Assembly (NCBI GenBank): GCA_015233285.1 | Contig: JADFYA010000003.1 | Coordinates: 1-36,611 of the forward strand | Length of the DNA stretch: 36,611 nt | Direction of reading: 5' to 3' | Origin: Deltaproteobacteria bacterium | GTDB lineage: Bacteria > Desulfobacterota > JADFXK01 | In this document: piece by piece, positions 28,681 to 36,611 of the stretch | Position numbering within the stretch: position 1 is the first letter of the stretch | Layout of the letters: each line of letters begins with the position of its first letter | The notes under the pieces: model-generated | Database searches by the model: none | What the model saw: the letters and a program-made list of their open reading frames with translations, nothing else | Told to the model about the DNA's origin: nothing | Position numbers and translations under genes: made by a program

Positions 28681-31212
28681 TCAGTTACCGTTCCGAATGG
28701 GCGGGATAAAGCTGAAGAATTCCGTGTCATCGTTTATCTGCTTCAACCAGGCCAGGATTTCCCTATTGGACAACTCCGGAGCGAGCTGCCTGGCCGCGCA
28801 ACTGACCGCCTGATATTCCAGGGGCAGGGAGTTCTGAAATAGTCCGGGATTATCGGTGGCGATCAGCACATATATTTTGCTGGATTTTTCACCCGGTATC
28901 GGACTATGCCAGCGAAAGATGGGATGCTCCTTGATCTTCTCCAACAGGCTGATCCTGATGTTGCTCAAAGGGCAGGCTTCAATGGCCAGTTGCTTTTCCT
29001 CCACCTTCTTCTCCAGTAATTCCTGCGCCCCCTGGAGCACCTCCAGCCATTGATCCAACTTCTTCTGATCTTGCTTTATCGTAATTATTTCGTTACCTTT
29101 TTCCCAGACCTGTCGGTTATGGTGATAGCGATGGAAAAGGTCGAAGGCATCCTTATAGTTATCTTTCCATTCGCTAAAAGATTCCTTCTGATCGTTGGAC
29201 GATTTCTTCTGGTAAGGCAACTCTTGTTCCAACTGAGTCGGCCCAAACTTCCTAAACTGCCAGGCCTGGTAGAGCAGATCGGTTCCGTGATCTTCTCCAT
29301 AGACTTCTAAACAATGTCTATTTATTTCATCTCTGAGACCGGTTTTGAACCCGCGGCTGTAAAGGTCCTGATGGAACAGCCAGACCAGGTTGTCCAGCCA
29401 CTCCAACCGGGGCAGCCTGACTTCACCGGCCCGCTCCAGCCACATCTTGGGGTCGAATCCCAAGGCGGTACAGTGGCCCAACCGGCTGCCGGGAGGCATG
29501 TCCAGAAACTCCAAGGCCTCGTCAATGGCCCGCAACCCGGACAGGAGATGGCGGAACTCTTCCCCCACGTGATAAGTGAACCGAAGCGGCGGGAGGACCA
29601 GGTGACCCTGCAGCGCCCGGATCTCCGGTGGGAAATAGGTTAGACTTCTACTGAGGCGGTGTCTCAGGTGGCGGAAAACAGGGGCGAAAACCTCAGGCGG
29701 TGTTCTCAGTTCGTTCCCCGCCCCATCCACGCCCACCAGATACCGGCCCCACTGGTTGGCATACTCCCTGGCCCAAAGCATAGCCTCGGCCTGGTGAAGC
29801 AATGATTCGCGCAGTTTTGCGTGGCGCCCGCTGATAAAGTCCGTCCCTTGACATCCCGCCTCATCCTCCTTTCTGTCCTCATCTTGCTTTATGAAATGGC
29901 ATATAACTCCTAGGCGACAGTTGATGCCTCGTTTCTCGACGTCTTGGTCATCTCCGGGGCCGCATTTGGCATCACTGGTGGCCCTAACAGCATGGAAACT
30001 CTCGTTCTCCGAGTTCAAATCTATAAAATGCATAACCAACGGTCTGAGCTTATCCATAACAAACCGGGTTTTGTCTTCTCTGCCGGCTATCCTGGCCTCC
30101 AAACCTCTCAATCTTCCGGTGCGGTCGAGCTGAACCAGCCGTTCTCGGTGGAGATGATTCTCCATATTCTTTCTCAATCCGGAGCTGGCGAGCATGTCGA
30201 ACAGATCAAATCCCTTCATGTTTTTCTGGTGCAGGACCACCCGGTGGACCAGGGACATGATCAGGTGGTACACATGCAAGGCCAGCGACAAGGTTTCGTC
30301 AGGATATTGCCTTAGCCGACAAAAAGCGTGAGTCCAAAATGCGCCTTCGTTGACCAAGGGTTTTCCTGGTCGACCACCGCGGAGAAATTCACCCGGATGT
30401 TTGTCCATAGGGATTCCAGGCAGGGGGGGGTCAGAATGTAATTCAGGGCACCTTAATGACTTGGTGAGCCAATGGGCCGCCATCCACGGAGAAGGCGCAT
30501 CTTCATTCAGGCACCAGGAAACGACCCATCCGCGAATTAGGCCGGCGATTTCCAAATAGGTCAACAGAACGTGGGGCGGCGTTTCGGGTAGGTAAAGATT
30601 CCACAAGTGCATTTGATTTGCATTTGGGCAAACTTCCTTAATCCACCCCCTAGGACTTTGCAGGATTTGGTCCCAGATAAACGCGGGATGGGCGCTGTTA
30701 TTAAAATGAAGATGTGTTTCCGTCAAGCCGTCGTTCAACATAGGCTCGAAGAAAGGATCTTCTGGTAATGGAATAATCGGGCCGGAAAAAATCTTGCCGA
30801 TCGTTTCAAGGTCAGCAGCGTCGCTCAAGACGGCTTCAGCCACCATATAGGCCATCAACGGCAGAGTCGATAGCTCAGCGCTCAACATTTCGACCCAAAG
30901 TAAAGTTGCTTTGCGGGTAAAACGAAGTTCCTGATCACGCCAAGAGAATAATTCCCTGGCCAGAGAATGAAAGCTATTCAATAACCAGTCCGAGTGGTTG
31001 GAACCAGGCTCGAAAATCTCGTCCAAAATGAACTTCCGTTGATGTTCTGGGATTTTCGGGGCTCGACGAGTGAAACATAACCTGACTCTTTCCTTAAATT
31101 CCTTGTTTTGTCCCGAGATTGAAGTCATCATCTCAGGCAGCAGGTTCAACAACTCCGGTTCGGTCAGAAAAATAGTTCTCAGGAACAATGGCATGTTCTC
31201 AGACGTGATCAT
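28681..31212 (-). CDS. rdrB: RADAR adenosine deaminase-fold protein RdrB
   Basis: An 843-residue protein with adenosine deaminase motifs spread over its length: the metal-binding GLTETHLHFNNSAHP (HxH, about residue 165), YHVGEEFRHLLSGL (HxGE, about 546), GSRLGHCTALG (GxRLGH, about 574), EACPLSNIRI (CPxSN) and LIATDNPGLF (the TDxP motif, about 783). Standard adenosine deaminases have about 350 residues; this large form next to an ATPase gene is characteristic of RADAR, whose RdrB forms a large shell and deaminates adenosine-containing substrates (RNA or ATP have been proposed) during phage infection. The start ATG overlaps the rdrA stop by 4 nt (ATGA). All metal and catalytic motifs appear intact, so the protein is probably active. 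The system name rests on motifs and gene order, not a search. Confidence 0.87.
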   Translation of the reverse strand: MITSENMPLFLRTIFLTEPELLNLLPEMMTSISGQNKEFKERVRLCFTRRAPKIPEHQRKFILDEIFEPGSNHSDWLLNSFHSLARELFSWRDQELRFTRKATLLWVEMLSAELSTLPLMAYMVAEAVLSDAADLETIGKIFSGPIIPLPEDPFFEPMLNDGLTETHLHFNNSAHPAFIWDQILQSPRGWIKEVCPNANQMHLWNLYLPETPPHVLLTYLEIAGLIRGWVVSWCLNEDAPSPWMAAHWLTKSLRCPELHSDPPLPGIPMDKHPGEFLRGGRPGKPLVNEGAFWTHAFCRLRQYPDETLSLALHVYHLIMSLVHRVVLHQKNMKGFDLFDMLASSGLRKNMENHLHRERLVQLDRTGRLRGLEARIAGREDKTRFVMDKLRPLVMHFIDLNSENESFHAVRATSDAKCGPGDDQDVEKRGINCRLGVICHFIKQDEDRKEDEAGCQGTDFISGRHAKLRESLLHQAEAMLWAREYANQWGRYLVGVDGAGNELRTPPEVFAPVFRHLRHRLSRSLTYFPPEIRALQGHLVLPPLRFTYHVGEEFRHLLSGLRAIDEALEFLDMPPGSRLGHCTALGFDPKMWLERAGEVRLPRLEWLDNLVWLFHQDLYSRGFKTGLRDEINRHCLEVYGEDHGTDLLYQAWQFRKFGPTQLEQELPYQKKSSNDQKESFSEWKDNYKDAFDLFHRYHHNRQVWEKGNEIITIKQDQKKLDQWLEVLQGAQELLEKKVEEKQLAIEACPLSNIRISLLEKIKEHPIFRWHSPIPGEKSSKIYVLIATDNPGLFQNSLPLEYQAVSCAARQLAPELSNREILAWLKQINDDTEFFSFIPPIRNGN

Positions 31213-34200
31213 TCGGATTGTACCCCCTGTTGCTTATCGTCCTCCCCAGTCGAGCCCTTCGTTCCGGGAAAAAAATCTATCAAGTTTCTTTTGCCAAACA
31301 CTTCACCGTTATCCCGCTCTGAGGCAGTTTTTGCTATTGGGGGAGTCGGCCCAAGACTACAAAGCAGAGTATATAGAGAATAGTCGCCTTTATTGTCCCT
31401 GATATGGATCGGGTTAGAGCTCTTGTTTATATTTTTGTCAGCTTTCCATGTGATTGGCTGCTTGCTGGTTAGTACGACATCACTGGTGTCTAAAACTACA
31501 TTTCTGGTCTTAAGCACCTTCTGGTCTTCCGGCGAGAGTAACAACCACAGAAGTGGACAACTTGCCCAATGCTTAAAGAAAGGGAATGTGTCCACGTTAT
31601 ATTCCTCGACAAACCGAAGATTGTTCTCAGAAATAGTCGGCTTCTTAATTTTTACATTGTCAAAATCAATATTAATATTCCACCCTTTCCTTCCCCGTTG
31701 AGCATAGAATTTCCACTCCAGTTCAAATACCAGAATGGCGTTCAAGAAAGCCAATGTCGACCAACGAAGCATCTCGCCCACAGACCATCTTTTTACTGAT
31801 TCATAAGCCGATGTGTAAGTTAGTTCATCGAACTGAGCTTGAGTATTGCGAAAAGTATGACGCCAAATGGTGCCTAATACCTGAACAGGAGGGACTTCAT
31901 GCAATGGGCTTCTCAACCAGAAGAGCAGACGTTCGAAAAATCCCTGATCCTTAAAATCCTCGATTAAGACCGGCTCATCACTGTCATAAACCTTACCTCT
32001 TTCTTCCCGCTTGGGGCCTGGGTAATAGCGCTGTTGTCGCCACCGAGTGAGTTCCTTTAACAAAATTTGGATGAGTTGGTCTTTTTCCTTAGCATCCTCT
32101 TCGTTACCCGCATGTCTGACAGAAAGGTTGTTAAGTGTGCGTATGATTTCGCCTAAGATAGCTAATCCGCGATAAAAACTGACATAGGGATAACTTCCCC
32201 GGTTGTCTGTGACATTAAATGCAAAAATGTCCAGAATAGCGTTGGAAAATTCATCGGCCCGTCGTCTGAAATCGTATAGAGTTGGAATGCAGGTTTGATA
32301 CATGCCAATGTGGTCACCCTTTATTGATTTCTCCTCATCCGTCTGTCTCAAAAAATCCAGCCAGGGAAACGTCCCATGACTACTAAGATGCGTCTCCATA
32401 CCCAATAACTGAAACCTATAATTGTCATTCCTCAAAATCGACATGTAACCAGCCCCAATTCTACTCCCCACTGAATTGGGTGCGGGACTTTGGTTATGTT
32501 CCCAAGCCACTTTAAGCGAACAGATATGCGGGAGCCAGGTAGACTCATATTGCAGGTATCCTAAATATTCGCCGAGATCAAATTCAGACGAACCTCTTTT
32601 GTCTTCAGACGAACCTCTTTTGTCTCTAGACGGACCTCTTTTATCTTCAGATGAACCTCTTTTTCCTTTGGACAAACCTCTTTTGTCGCTGCAACTCATG
32701 TACATGTCTGCAAAAAGCAACCAGTAATCGATGATCCGATCGATTCGTCGGGCATAGGCGGTGTTCAAGACGGCTTGGATGGTAAGAAGGACTTTATTCT
32801 TATTGTGTTTCTGAGGCAGAGTCCGGAACAAATAAGTCTCTCCATCAAATTCATCCGGCTTGACCACTGGGTTCTCATCTGAGTTTGTATGCCCCCAAGA
32901 TGAAATAAAAGATAGAAAGAGCTCACGTTCAATAGGTTGATCAAAACCCTGGCTCAGCAATGATGGGTCAATCCTTTCCTCCTTCAGAAGGCTCTTGTGG
33001 AGATCGACCAAAATCGTGAATACGCGGCGCTTGATCTTGTCGATCCCCTGACCTCCTAACTGCCCATATGCAACACCCTTGGTTTGCCCATTGTATTCCT
33101 TCAAAGGTTCCATGTCTATACACGGCCACAGGGCCATGTCAACCAGCCGAACGAATTCCCGACTAGAAACATCAAATAGGCTGGTTAGCGGGTTGTTCAC
33201 GCTTAAAGCGTCGTCCTCATGTATCGGATAATATCCATATATTATTTTGCAGAATTGGCTGAACAGGTGGGCTAAATTTTTGCTCTCTTTTGGGTCATCT
33301 CTCGTATTTTCTCTGACCTCCACCTTGCGTCCGTTTCCTTGGGCGATCAAATTCTCATATGTTGATGGTAAATGAATTCGATTCTCCAGCGGCAAGAGTT
33401 TGAGTTGATATTGCCGCCCAAAGTCATTTAGACATTTCGTATTATCATCGGGAATATGATTCCCTTTAACAAATCTTAGCACTTGGGCTTGTTCAATAAA
33501 ATTTAGCCTGATGACCATTTCGTATAATTCCAGGTCGCCACTAACGATGACAATCAAATGTGGCGTCACCAAGTACTTGCGAACCGTTTCCAGGACTCTC
33601 CACCCTCTTTGAAAGGCCGTGTCCACATCATCAATCAGTATCACCAAAGCCTTAAGTCCTTGTCGGTATTGAGCCAAAAATCCAATAGAATCTTTGACAA
33701 AATCTTCAAAGACTTTGGCCAGCCGCCTCCCGCTCCGGCCAATCCTGAGTGTTTCCTGGGCAAATACCTCCGGGCTGACAATAGAATCTTCCACAAATTT
33801 GCGATAGGCTCTCGGACTGAGGGCTACTAGATGCCGCGCCAGTTCATTGAGAGACCTGTTCCAATCTCGCAAAGGATCCTGCCTCGGGCCGGTATCTCCA
33901 TATCGACGGTCGGCTTTCTTCTCTTCCGGCATCACCTTTTCTACTTCTTGGCAAATCAATGAAATCAGTGTGATCAGAAAGTATTCAGTATCTTCAAGCA
34001 TGCTGGGATCAAAAGGATCTAGAAAATATAGCTTCGAGGCCAAGTCCTTGTATGCGTCCTTCCTGGTCTCTGACTCCTTTAAATATCCCTCAATGCTCTT
34101 CATGAAACTGGTCTTACCCACCCCCCGTGACCCAAACACGCCGATACAGTTATGTTGCGGCCCGGGTCGATCTGATTCCGGTGTGGATTCTTCGACCTTG

Positions 34201-34355
34201 CCGCCATCCAGTTTACCCACCAGCCGATTTATGATCTTACACGCTTCGACCAGTTCATCTCTGAATAATAAATATCCAGATTTGAATGCCTTGGCCTGTC
34301 GACTCTCCTCCAAGATTATAGTAATCTTATCTTCGGCCCATTTGTTATCAGTCAC
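31209..34355 (-). CDS. rdrA: RADAR ATPase RdrA
   Basis: A 1048-residue P-loop ATPase. Walker A is GVFGSRGVGKTSF (about residue 75), Walker B LVILIDDVDTAF (about 240), followed by LIVIVSGDLELYE, a sensor-like strand typical of the KAP/AAA-related group. The rest is long and helical, matching RdrA, which forms a ring and partners RdrB. Residues of about 556-590 are five copies of a 7-residue KRG-containing repeat encoded by a 21-bp tandem repeat, which I do not know from other RdrA proteins. GTG 34355 is the start, with gggagg 7 nt upstream. The gene is A+T-richer than the housekeeping genes. Translation is coupled to rdrB by a 4-nt overlap. No third RADAR accessory gene is seen. Confidence 0.85.
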   Translation of the reverse strand: MTDNKWAEDKITIILEESRQAKAFKSGYLLFRDELVEACKIINRLVGKLDGGKVEESTPESDRPGPQHNCIGVFGSRGVGKTSFMKSIEGYLKESETRKDAYKDLASKLYFLDPFDPSMLEDTEYFLITLISLICQEVEKVMPEEKKADRRYGDTGPRQDPLRDWNRSLNELARHLVALSPRAYRKFVEDSIVSPEVFAQETLRIGRSGRRLAKVFEDFVKDSIGFLAQYRQGLKALVILIDDVDTAFQRGWRVLETVRKYLVTPHLIVIVSGDLELYEMVIRLNFIEQAQVLRFVKGNHIPDDNTKCLNDFGRQYQLKLLPLENRIHLPSTYENLIAQGNGRKVEVRENTRDDPKESKNLAHLFSQFCKIIYGYYPIHEDDALSVNNPLTSLFDVSSREFVRLVDMALWPCIDMEPLKEYNGQTKGVAYGQLGGQGIDKIKRRVFTILVDLHKSLLKEERIDPSLLSQGFDQPIERELFLSFISSWGHTNSDENPVVKPDEFDGETYLFRTLPQKHNKNKVLLTIQAVLNTAYARRIDRIIDYWLLFADMYMSCSDKRGLSKGKRGSSEDKRGPSRDKRGSSEDKRGSSEFDLGEYLGYLQYESTWLPHICSLKVAWEHNQSPAPNSVGSRIGAGYMSILRNDNYRFQLLGMETHLSSHGTFPWLDFLRQTDEEKSIKGDHIGMYQTCIPTLYDFRRRADEFSNAILDIFAFNVTDNRGSYPYVSFYRGLAILGEIIRTLNNLSVRHAGNEEDAKEKDQLIQILLKELTRWRQQRYYPGPKREERGKVYDSDEPVLIEDFKDQGFFERLLFWLRSPLHEVPPVQVLGTIWRHTFRNTQAQFDELTYTSAYESVKRWSVGEMLRWSTLAFLNAILVFELEWKFYAQRGRKGWNINIDFDNVKIKKPTISENNLRFVEEYNVDTFPFFKHWASCPLLWLLLSPEDQKVLKTRNVVLDTSDVVLTSKQPITWKADKNINKSSNPIHIRDNKGDYSLYTLLCSLGPTPPIAKTASERDNGEVFGKRNLIDFFPGTKGSTGEDDKQQGVQSE
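32584..32688 (-). repeat. Five tandem 21-bp repeats inside rdrA
   Basis: Five consecutive 21-bp units sharing the core acctctttt (plus strand) begin at 32584, 32605, 32626, 32647 and 32668. Units 1 and 2 are identical; the others differ at a few bases. Each encodes a DKRG/GKRG-containing heptapeptide. As 21 is a multiple of three, copy-number change would keep the frame. Confidence 0.9.
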
Positions 34356-34445
34356 TTTCAGCCTCCCGTCATTTCAATGCACCGCGCTATCGATAGTTCA
34401 AGCAAGTTGAATGAGGAATACTAAACCTTAATTCTTATACTGACG

Positions 34446-34461
34446 ACCTGCCAATGCAGGT
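34446..34461. promoter_or_regulatory. Short perfect inverted repeat in the rdrA leader
   Basis: ACCTGC and GCAGGT are separated by CAAT, a 6-bp stem with a 4-nt loop between the rdrA promoter candidate and the GTG start. It could be an operator half-site pair or an mRNA hairpin; no T-run follows. Confidence 0.35.
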
Positions 34462-34506
34462 GAATTGGAGAATCAATGGCAAATGGAGCAGATTATTTAT
34501 GAGGTC

Positions 34507-34535
34507 CTAATACTATATTTGAGCGGTTAAGTCAA
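34507..34535 (-). promoter_or_regulatory. Candidate sigma70 promoter of rdrA-rdrB
   Basis: On the minus strand TTGACT (34530-34535) and TATTAG (34507-34512) are separated by exactly 17 nt. It lies about 150 nt upstream of the rdrA GTG. CAACT-CAA-AGTTG (34533-34545) forms an inverted repeat overlapping the -35 box, a plausible repressor site. Confidence 0.5.
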
Positions 34536-34562
34536 CTCAAAGTTGGATCTTCATTAATATAA

Positions 34563-34724
34563 CCCCACCCTGTTTTCTATGAAGTCCCATCCATAAAAGC
34601 AATTCTCTCCGCGGTCCAACAAGATAACCCGGCGGCTAAATTAGTTGCGGATTCATATTTGCACCGGGCCGCGATTTATGTTATTGAACTACAGGAGAAA
34701 ATAAGCCATCATGTGGGACGGTGA
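34563..34724 (+). pseudogene. Probable 3' remnant of an unidentified gene
   Basis: A 53-codon open frame between TAA (34560-34562) and TGA (34722-34724) reads like the C-terminus of a real protein (PSIKAILSAVQQDNPAAK and then a helix SYLHRAAIYVIELQEKI). It has no ATG, GTG or usable ribosome site near its beginning. I do not recognise the family. It ends 9 nt before the ATG of the helicase remnant, as if the two were once consecutive genes of one operon. The rdrA promoter region begins directly to its left, so the missing 5' part may have been lost when RADAR arrived. Confidence 0.4.
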
Positions 34725-34808
34725 TCTAAAGTAATGCCGGACTCGCCGGCCGGTGCCGAAGCCCTGTCCCATCGAGGCCAAACTACTTGACACCAGCGCC
34801 GGAAACCG
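34718..34808 (+). pseudogene. Decayed remnant of the 5' end of a DUF4011 helicase gene
   Basis: About 79 of these 91 bases match the start of the helicase gene at 14519 and its leader, including TAAAGTAATGCC at the start codon, GCCGAAGCCCTGTCCCA and GGCCAAACTACTTGACAC. A 2-bp deletion near 34775 breaks the frame, and similarity stops after codon 27 or so. Matching begins a few bases before the ribosome-site region. It is a truncated second copy on the opposite strand, not a functional gene. Confidence 0.75.
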
Positions 34809-34855
34809 TAGCACCCTTTGGCACGGAAGAGGCGCCATTCATGAAGGAGAAGGCC

Positions 34856-35893
34856 ATGCATACGCCAACGCAGGAGAGTATGCTCATCGAACCAGGGCAG
34901 GCCTGGGAAGTAGATTTCTTTCGACCGGAAGATGCTGCGGGTGTGGTTAACTTATTTCTAACCGTCTACGGCCGGGAATATCCGATCAAAACATTCATTC
35001 AACCGGAGCGCCTGATCGAAGAAAACGCCGACCGACGGACCATTTCCACCGTGGCCCGGACACCCAAAGGTGATATCGTCGGGCATACGGCCTTGTTCAT
35101 CAGCGGCCCCTGGGAGGAAATTTATGAATCCGGGTCTGGGGCGGTACTACCGGACTACCGCGGTGGGCACGGCATCTTCACCGAACTGGTTACTCACAAC
35201 TGTGTTACCGCGGCCGAGAAGTTCGGGGTGGCGGCCGTCATGGGTGAATCTGTGTGCAACCATATCTTTACTCAGAGGGTGGCGAACAAACTGAAAAACA
35301 TCTCCTGCGCCCTGGAAGTGGACCTGATGCCGGCCGCGGCGTATGAGAAAGAAAAAAGCTCTGCCGGCCGCGTCGCGGCTCTCATGGGTTTTATGACCAA
35401 AAAGCCCCGGCCTCAGCTCATTTATTTGCCGGCCAGTTATGAAAAACAATTACGGTTGATTTACAGCCACTTCGATGATGAGCGAAGTTTTACTCCGTCG
35501 GACGGGGACCTGCCCGATGATGTCGGAACGAATATCAAAACTCAGGTTTTTGATTTCGCCCAGGTGGCTCGGCTGGCTGTGTTCGAGGCCGGGGCTGATT
35601 TTGTGGCTGCTCTGCTTCGGGAAGAGGAGGCAGCCCGCAGCCGGGGGATGGTGGTCATCCAGGTCTGGTTAAAGCTATCCTGGCCGTGGGTGGGCCGGAC
35701 CGTGGCCGAACTCCGTCGGCTGGGTTATTTTTTGGGCGGGGCCATGCCCCGGTGGTTTGACGACGATGGTCTATTGATGCAAAAAATAATCGGCCGGCCC
35801 AACTGGGCCGGGATGAAAATCGAGTACGACTGGAACAAAGAACTGGTCGCCCTGGTCGAAGCTGATTGGTCCGAGGTTACCGGTCAAGAATAA
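34856..35893 (+). CDS. GNAT-like acetyltransferase family protein
   Basis: A 345-residue protein. Its first half (about residues 15-170) fits the GNAT fold: EVDFFRPEDAAGVVNLFLTV at the start, DIVGHTALFI as the central strand and GAVLPDYRGGHGIFTELVTH as the acetyl-CoA loop. The second half is not assigned; it could be a second, degenerate GNAT copy. The acyl acceptor is unknown. ATG 34856 is chosen because aaggag lies 6 nt upstream; the earlier ATG 34841 has a poorer site, and the frame further upstream runs through the helicase remnant. It is followed after 16 nt by the zinc-ribbon gene, probably in one operon. Confidence 0.72.
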   Translation: MHTPTQESMLIEPGQAWEVDFFRPEDAAGVVNLFLTVYGREYPIKTFIQPERLIEENADRRTISTVARTPKGDIVGHTALFISGPWEEIYESGSGAVLPDYRGGHGIFTELVTHNCVTAAEKFGVAAVMGESVCNHIFTQRVANKLKNISCALEVDLMPAAAYEKEKSSAGRVAALMGFMTKKPRPQLIYLPASYEKQLRLIYSHFDDERSFTPSDGDLPDDVGTNIKTQVFDFAQVARLAVFEAGADFVAALLREEEAARSRGMVVIQVWLKLSWPWVGRTVAELRRLGYFLGGAMPRWFDDDGLLMQKIIGRPNWAGMKIEYDWNKELVALVEADWSEVTGQE

Positions 35894-35909
35894 TTTGCGG
35901 AGGTGATAC

Positions 35910-36266
35910 ATGCAATGTGCCAGATGTCAGGAGACGATTGAAGAAATGGAAGCCAGGGAAATGCACGGGCAGACTCTTTGCGAGGATTGCTACATGAGCG
36001 CGCTTTCCCCAACCCGGACCTGTGACCCCTGGGCCGTTCATTCGGCCAAGAATCTATTGAAAGGGCAGGGGAGTCATGAGCTCACTCAGGCCCAGACCAA
36101 CATCCTGTCCATTCTCAAAGAAACCGGTGGCGTGGATTTAAGTAATCTGTCTGAACGGATGCAAATCAGCCCGATGGACCTGGAACGGGATATGGCCGCC
36201 TTGCGGCATATGGAAAAGATCAGAGCCGAATTGCGGGAAGGCAAAAAGGTCTTCAGATTGTGGTAG
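35910..36266 (+). CDS. Small zinc-ribbon plus winged-helix protein
   Basis: A 118-residue protein. Two CxxC pairs (Cys3-Cys6 in CARC, Cys24-Cys27 in CEDC) form a probable zinc ribbon. The C-terminal half (about 55-118) looks like a winged helix: LTQAQTNILSILKETG, LSNLSERMQISPMDLERDM and a wing strand KIRAELREGKKVFRLW. It is probably a DNA-binding or scaffold protein, but the target is unknown; I recognise no named family with certainty. The ribosome site ggaggtgat is near perfect, suggesting strong translation. It lies 16 nt after the GNAT-like gene. Confidence 0.82.
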   Translation: MQCARCQETIEEMEAREMHGQTLCEDCYMSALSPTRTCDPWAVHSAKNLLKGQGSHELTQAQTNILSILKETGGVDLSNLSERMQISPMDLERDMAALRHMEKIRAELREGKKVFRLW

Positions 36267-36343
36267 TCCGGTTCGTTGGACATCCCGGCCCGCAATCCGT
36301 AACCGGCAACAAGCAACCAGTACCCAGCAACCTGAAACCAAAT

Positions 36344-36611
36344 ATGGCCGCCATTCTACCCGCCGACCTTCTCCTCTACCAGGTGGACGACCGTCCTCCA
36401 TTAGGCCGATTGTTGATCTATGGCCTCCAGTGGTTGGTCTTGTTTCTGCCGTTGATCACCGTTTCTACCGTGATGGCCGCGGAGCTGCTGGGCATGTCTT
36501 TACCGGCCAGGGTGGCCTTTTTCCAGCGGGTGATGATTGTCTCCGGCGTGGTGATGATTATCCAGACCTTGTGGGGGCACCGCTATCCGCTGATGGACGG
36601 GCCGTCCACGG
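36344..36611 (+). CDS. Nucleobase permease of the uracil/xanthine (NCS2) family, partial
   Basis: Open from ATG 36344 to the window edge (89 codons). The N-terminus LLLYQVDDRPPLGRLLIYGLQWLV, a hydrophobic helix LFLPLITVSTVMAAELLG and then VMIVSGVVMIIQTLWG followed by RYPLMDGPS match the start of uracil-xanthine permeases, which import nucleobases with a cation. Only the first two membrane segments are visible. The ribosome site is weak, and the 77-bp gap after the zinc-ribbon gene has repeated gcaac motifs but no clear terminator. Confidence 0.75.
   Translation, partial: MAAILPADLLLYQVDDRPPLGRLLIYGLQWLVLFLPLITVSTVMAAELLGMSLPARVAFFQRVMIVSGVVMIIQTLWGHRYPLMDGPST

Noticed and set aside
28496..28813. 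Plus-strand open frame of 105 codons beginning beside rdrB
   Set aside because: Its second half is antisense to the end of rdrB, it has no ribosome site and shows no motif.
32584..32688. Tandem 21-bp repeats as a possible CRISPR array
   Set aside because: The units are directly adjacent with no spacers and lie in frame inside rdrA, so they are a coding minisatellite.

Overview
The window looks like a chromosomal segment of a Deltaproteobacteria-type organism (Desulfobacterota/Myxococcota in current taxonomy). This is inferred from gene content and style: a sensor with an N-terminal ABC-substrate-binding-like domain, a CheA carrying MshEN-like modules, an HDOD protein inside a chemotaxis operon, a GlcD-type oxidase and frequent GTG starts. 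No rRNA or tRNA is visible, so the taxon is not proven.

Layout. (1) 1-723, minus: truncated sensor gene with a promoter candidate, followed by about 770 bp of A+T-rich non-coding DNA. (2) 1494-9605, plus: a tight four-gene operon of a giant double beta-propeller protein, a sensor histidine kinase, a stand-alone receiver and an HD-domain protein. I do not recognise this as a named system, and it is the best candidate for something undescribed. (3) 9645-14519, minus and convergent: a 1624-residue DUF4011-type SF1 helicase with a C-terminal restriction-endonuclease-like domain. (4) 14704-21361, minus: housekeeping and metabolic genes (GlcD-like oxidase, DedA, Dtd, phosphohexomutase, Uma2-like protein, thioredoxin-like protein), with a 191-bp MITE-like element at 16230-16420. 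(5) 21631-22563, minus: solitary beta-class DNA methyltransferase. (6) 22659-28232, minus: chemotaxis operon cheA-cheR-cheD-HDOD-cheB. (7) 28681-34355, minus: rdrA-rdrB, a RADAR-type anti-phage pair (ATPase plus adenosine-deaminase-fold protein). (8) 34563-34808, plus: remnants of two genes, one matching the 5' end of the helicase gene of region 3. (9) 34856-36611, plus: GNAT-like protein, zinc-ribbon/winged-helix protein and a truncated nucleobase permease.

How it fits together. Regions 2, 3 and 7 look like defence or conflict cargo around a core of housekeeping and chemotaxis genes. The helicase remnant beside RADAR links the two cargo regions and implies past gain, duplication and loss. 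In region 2 the order suggests a signalling chain: propeller scaffold or sensor, histidine kinase, receiver, HD hydrolase. That chain is inference. RADAR is assigned from its gene pair and deaminase motifs. The chemotaxis operon holds the kinase and adaptation enzymes but no receptor, CheW or CheY in this window.
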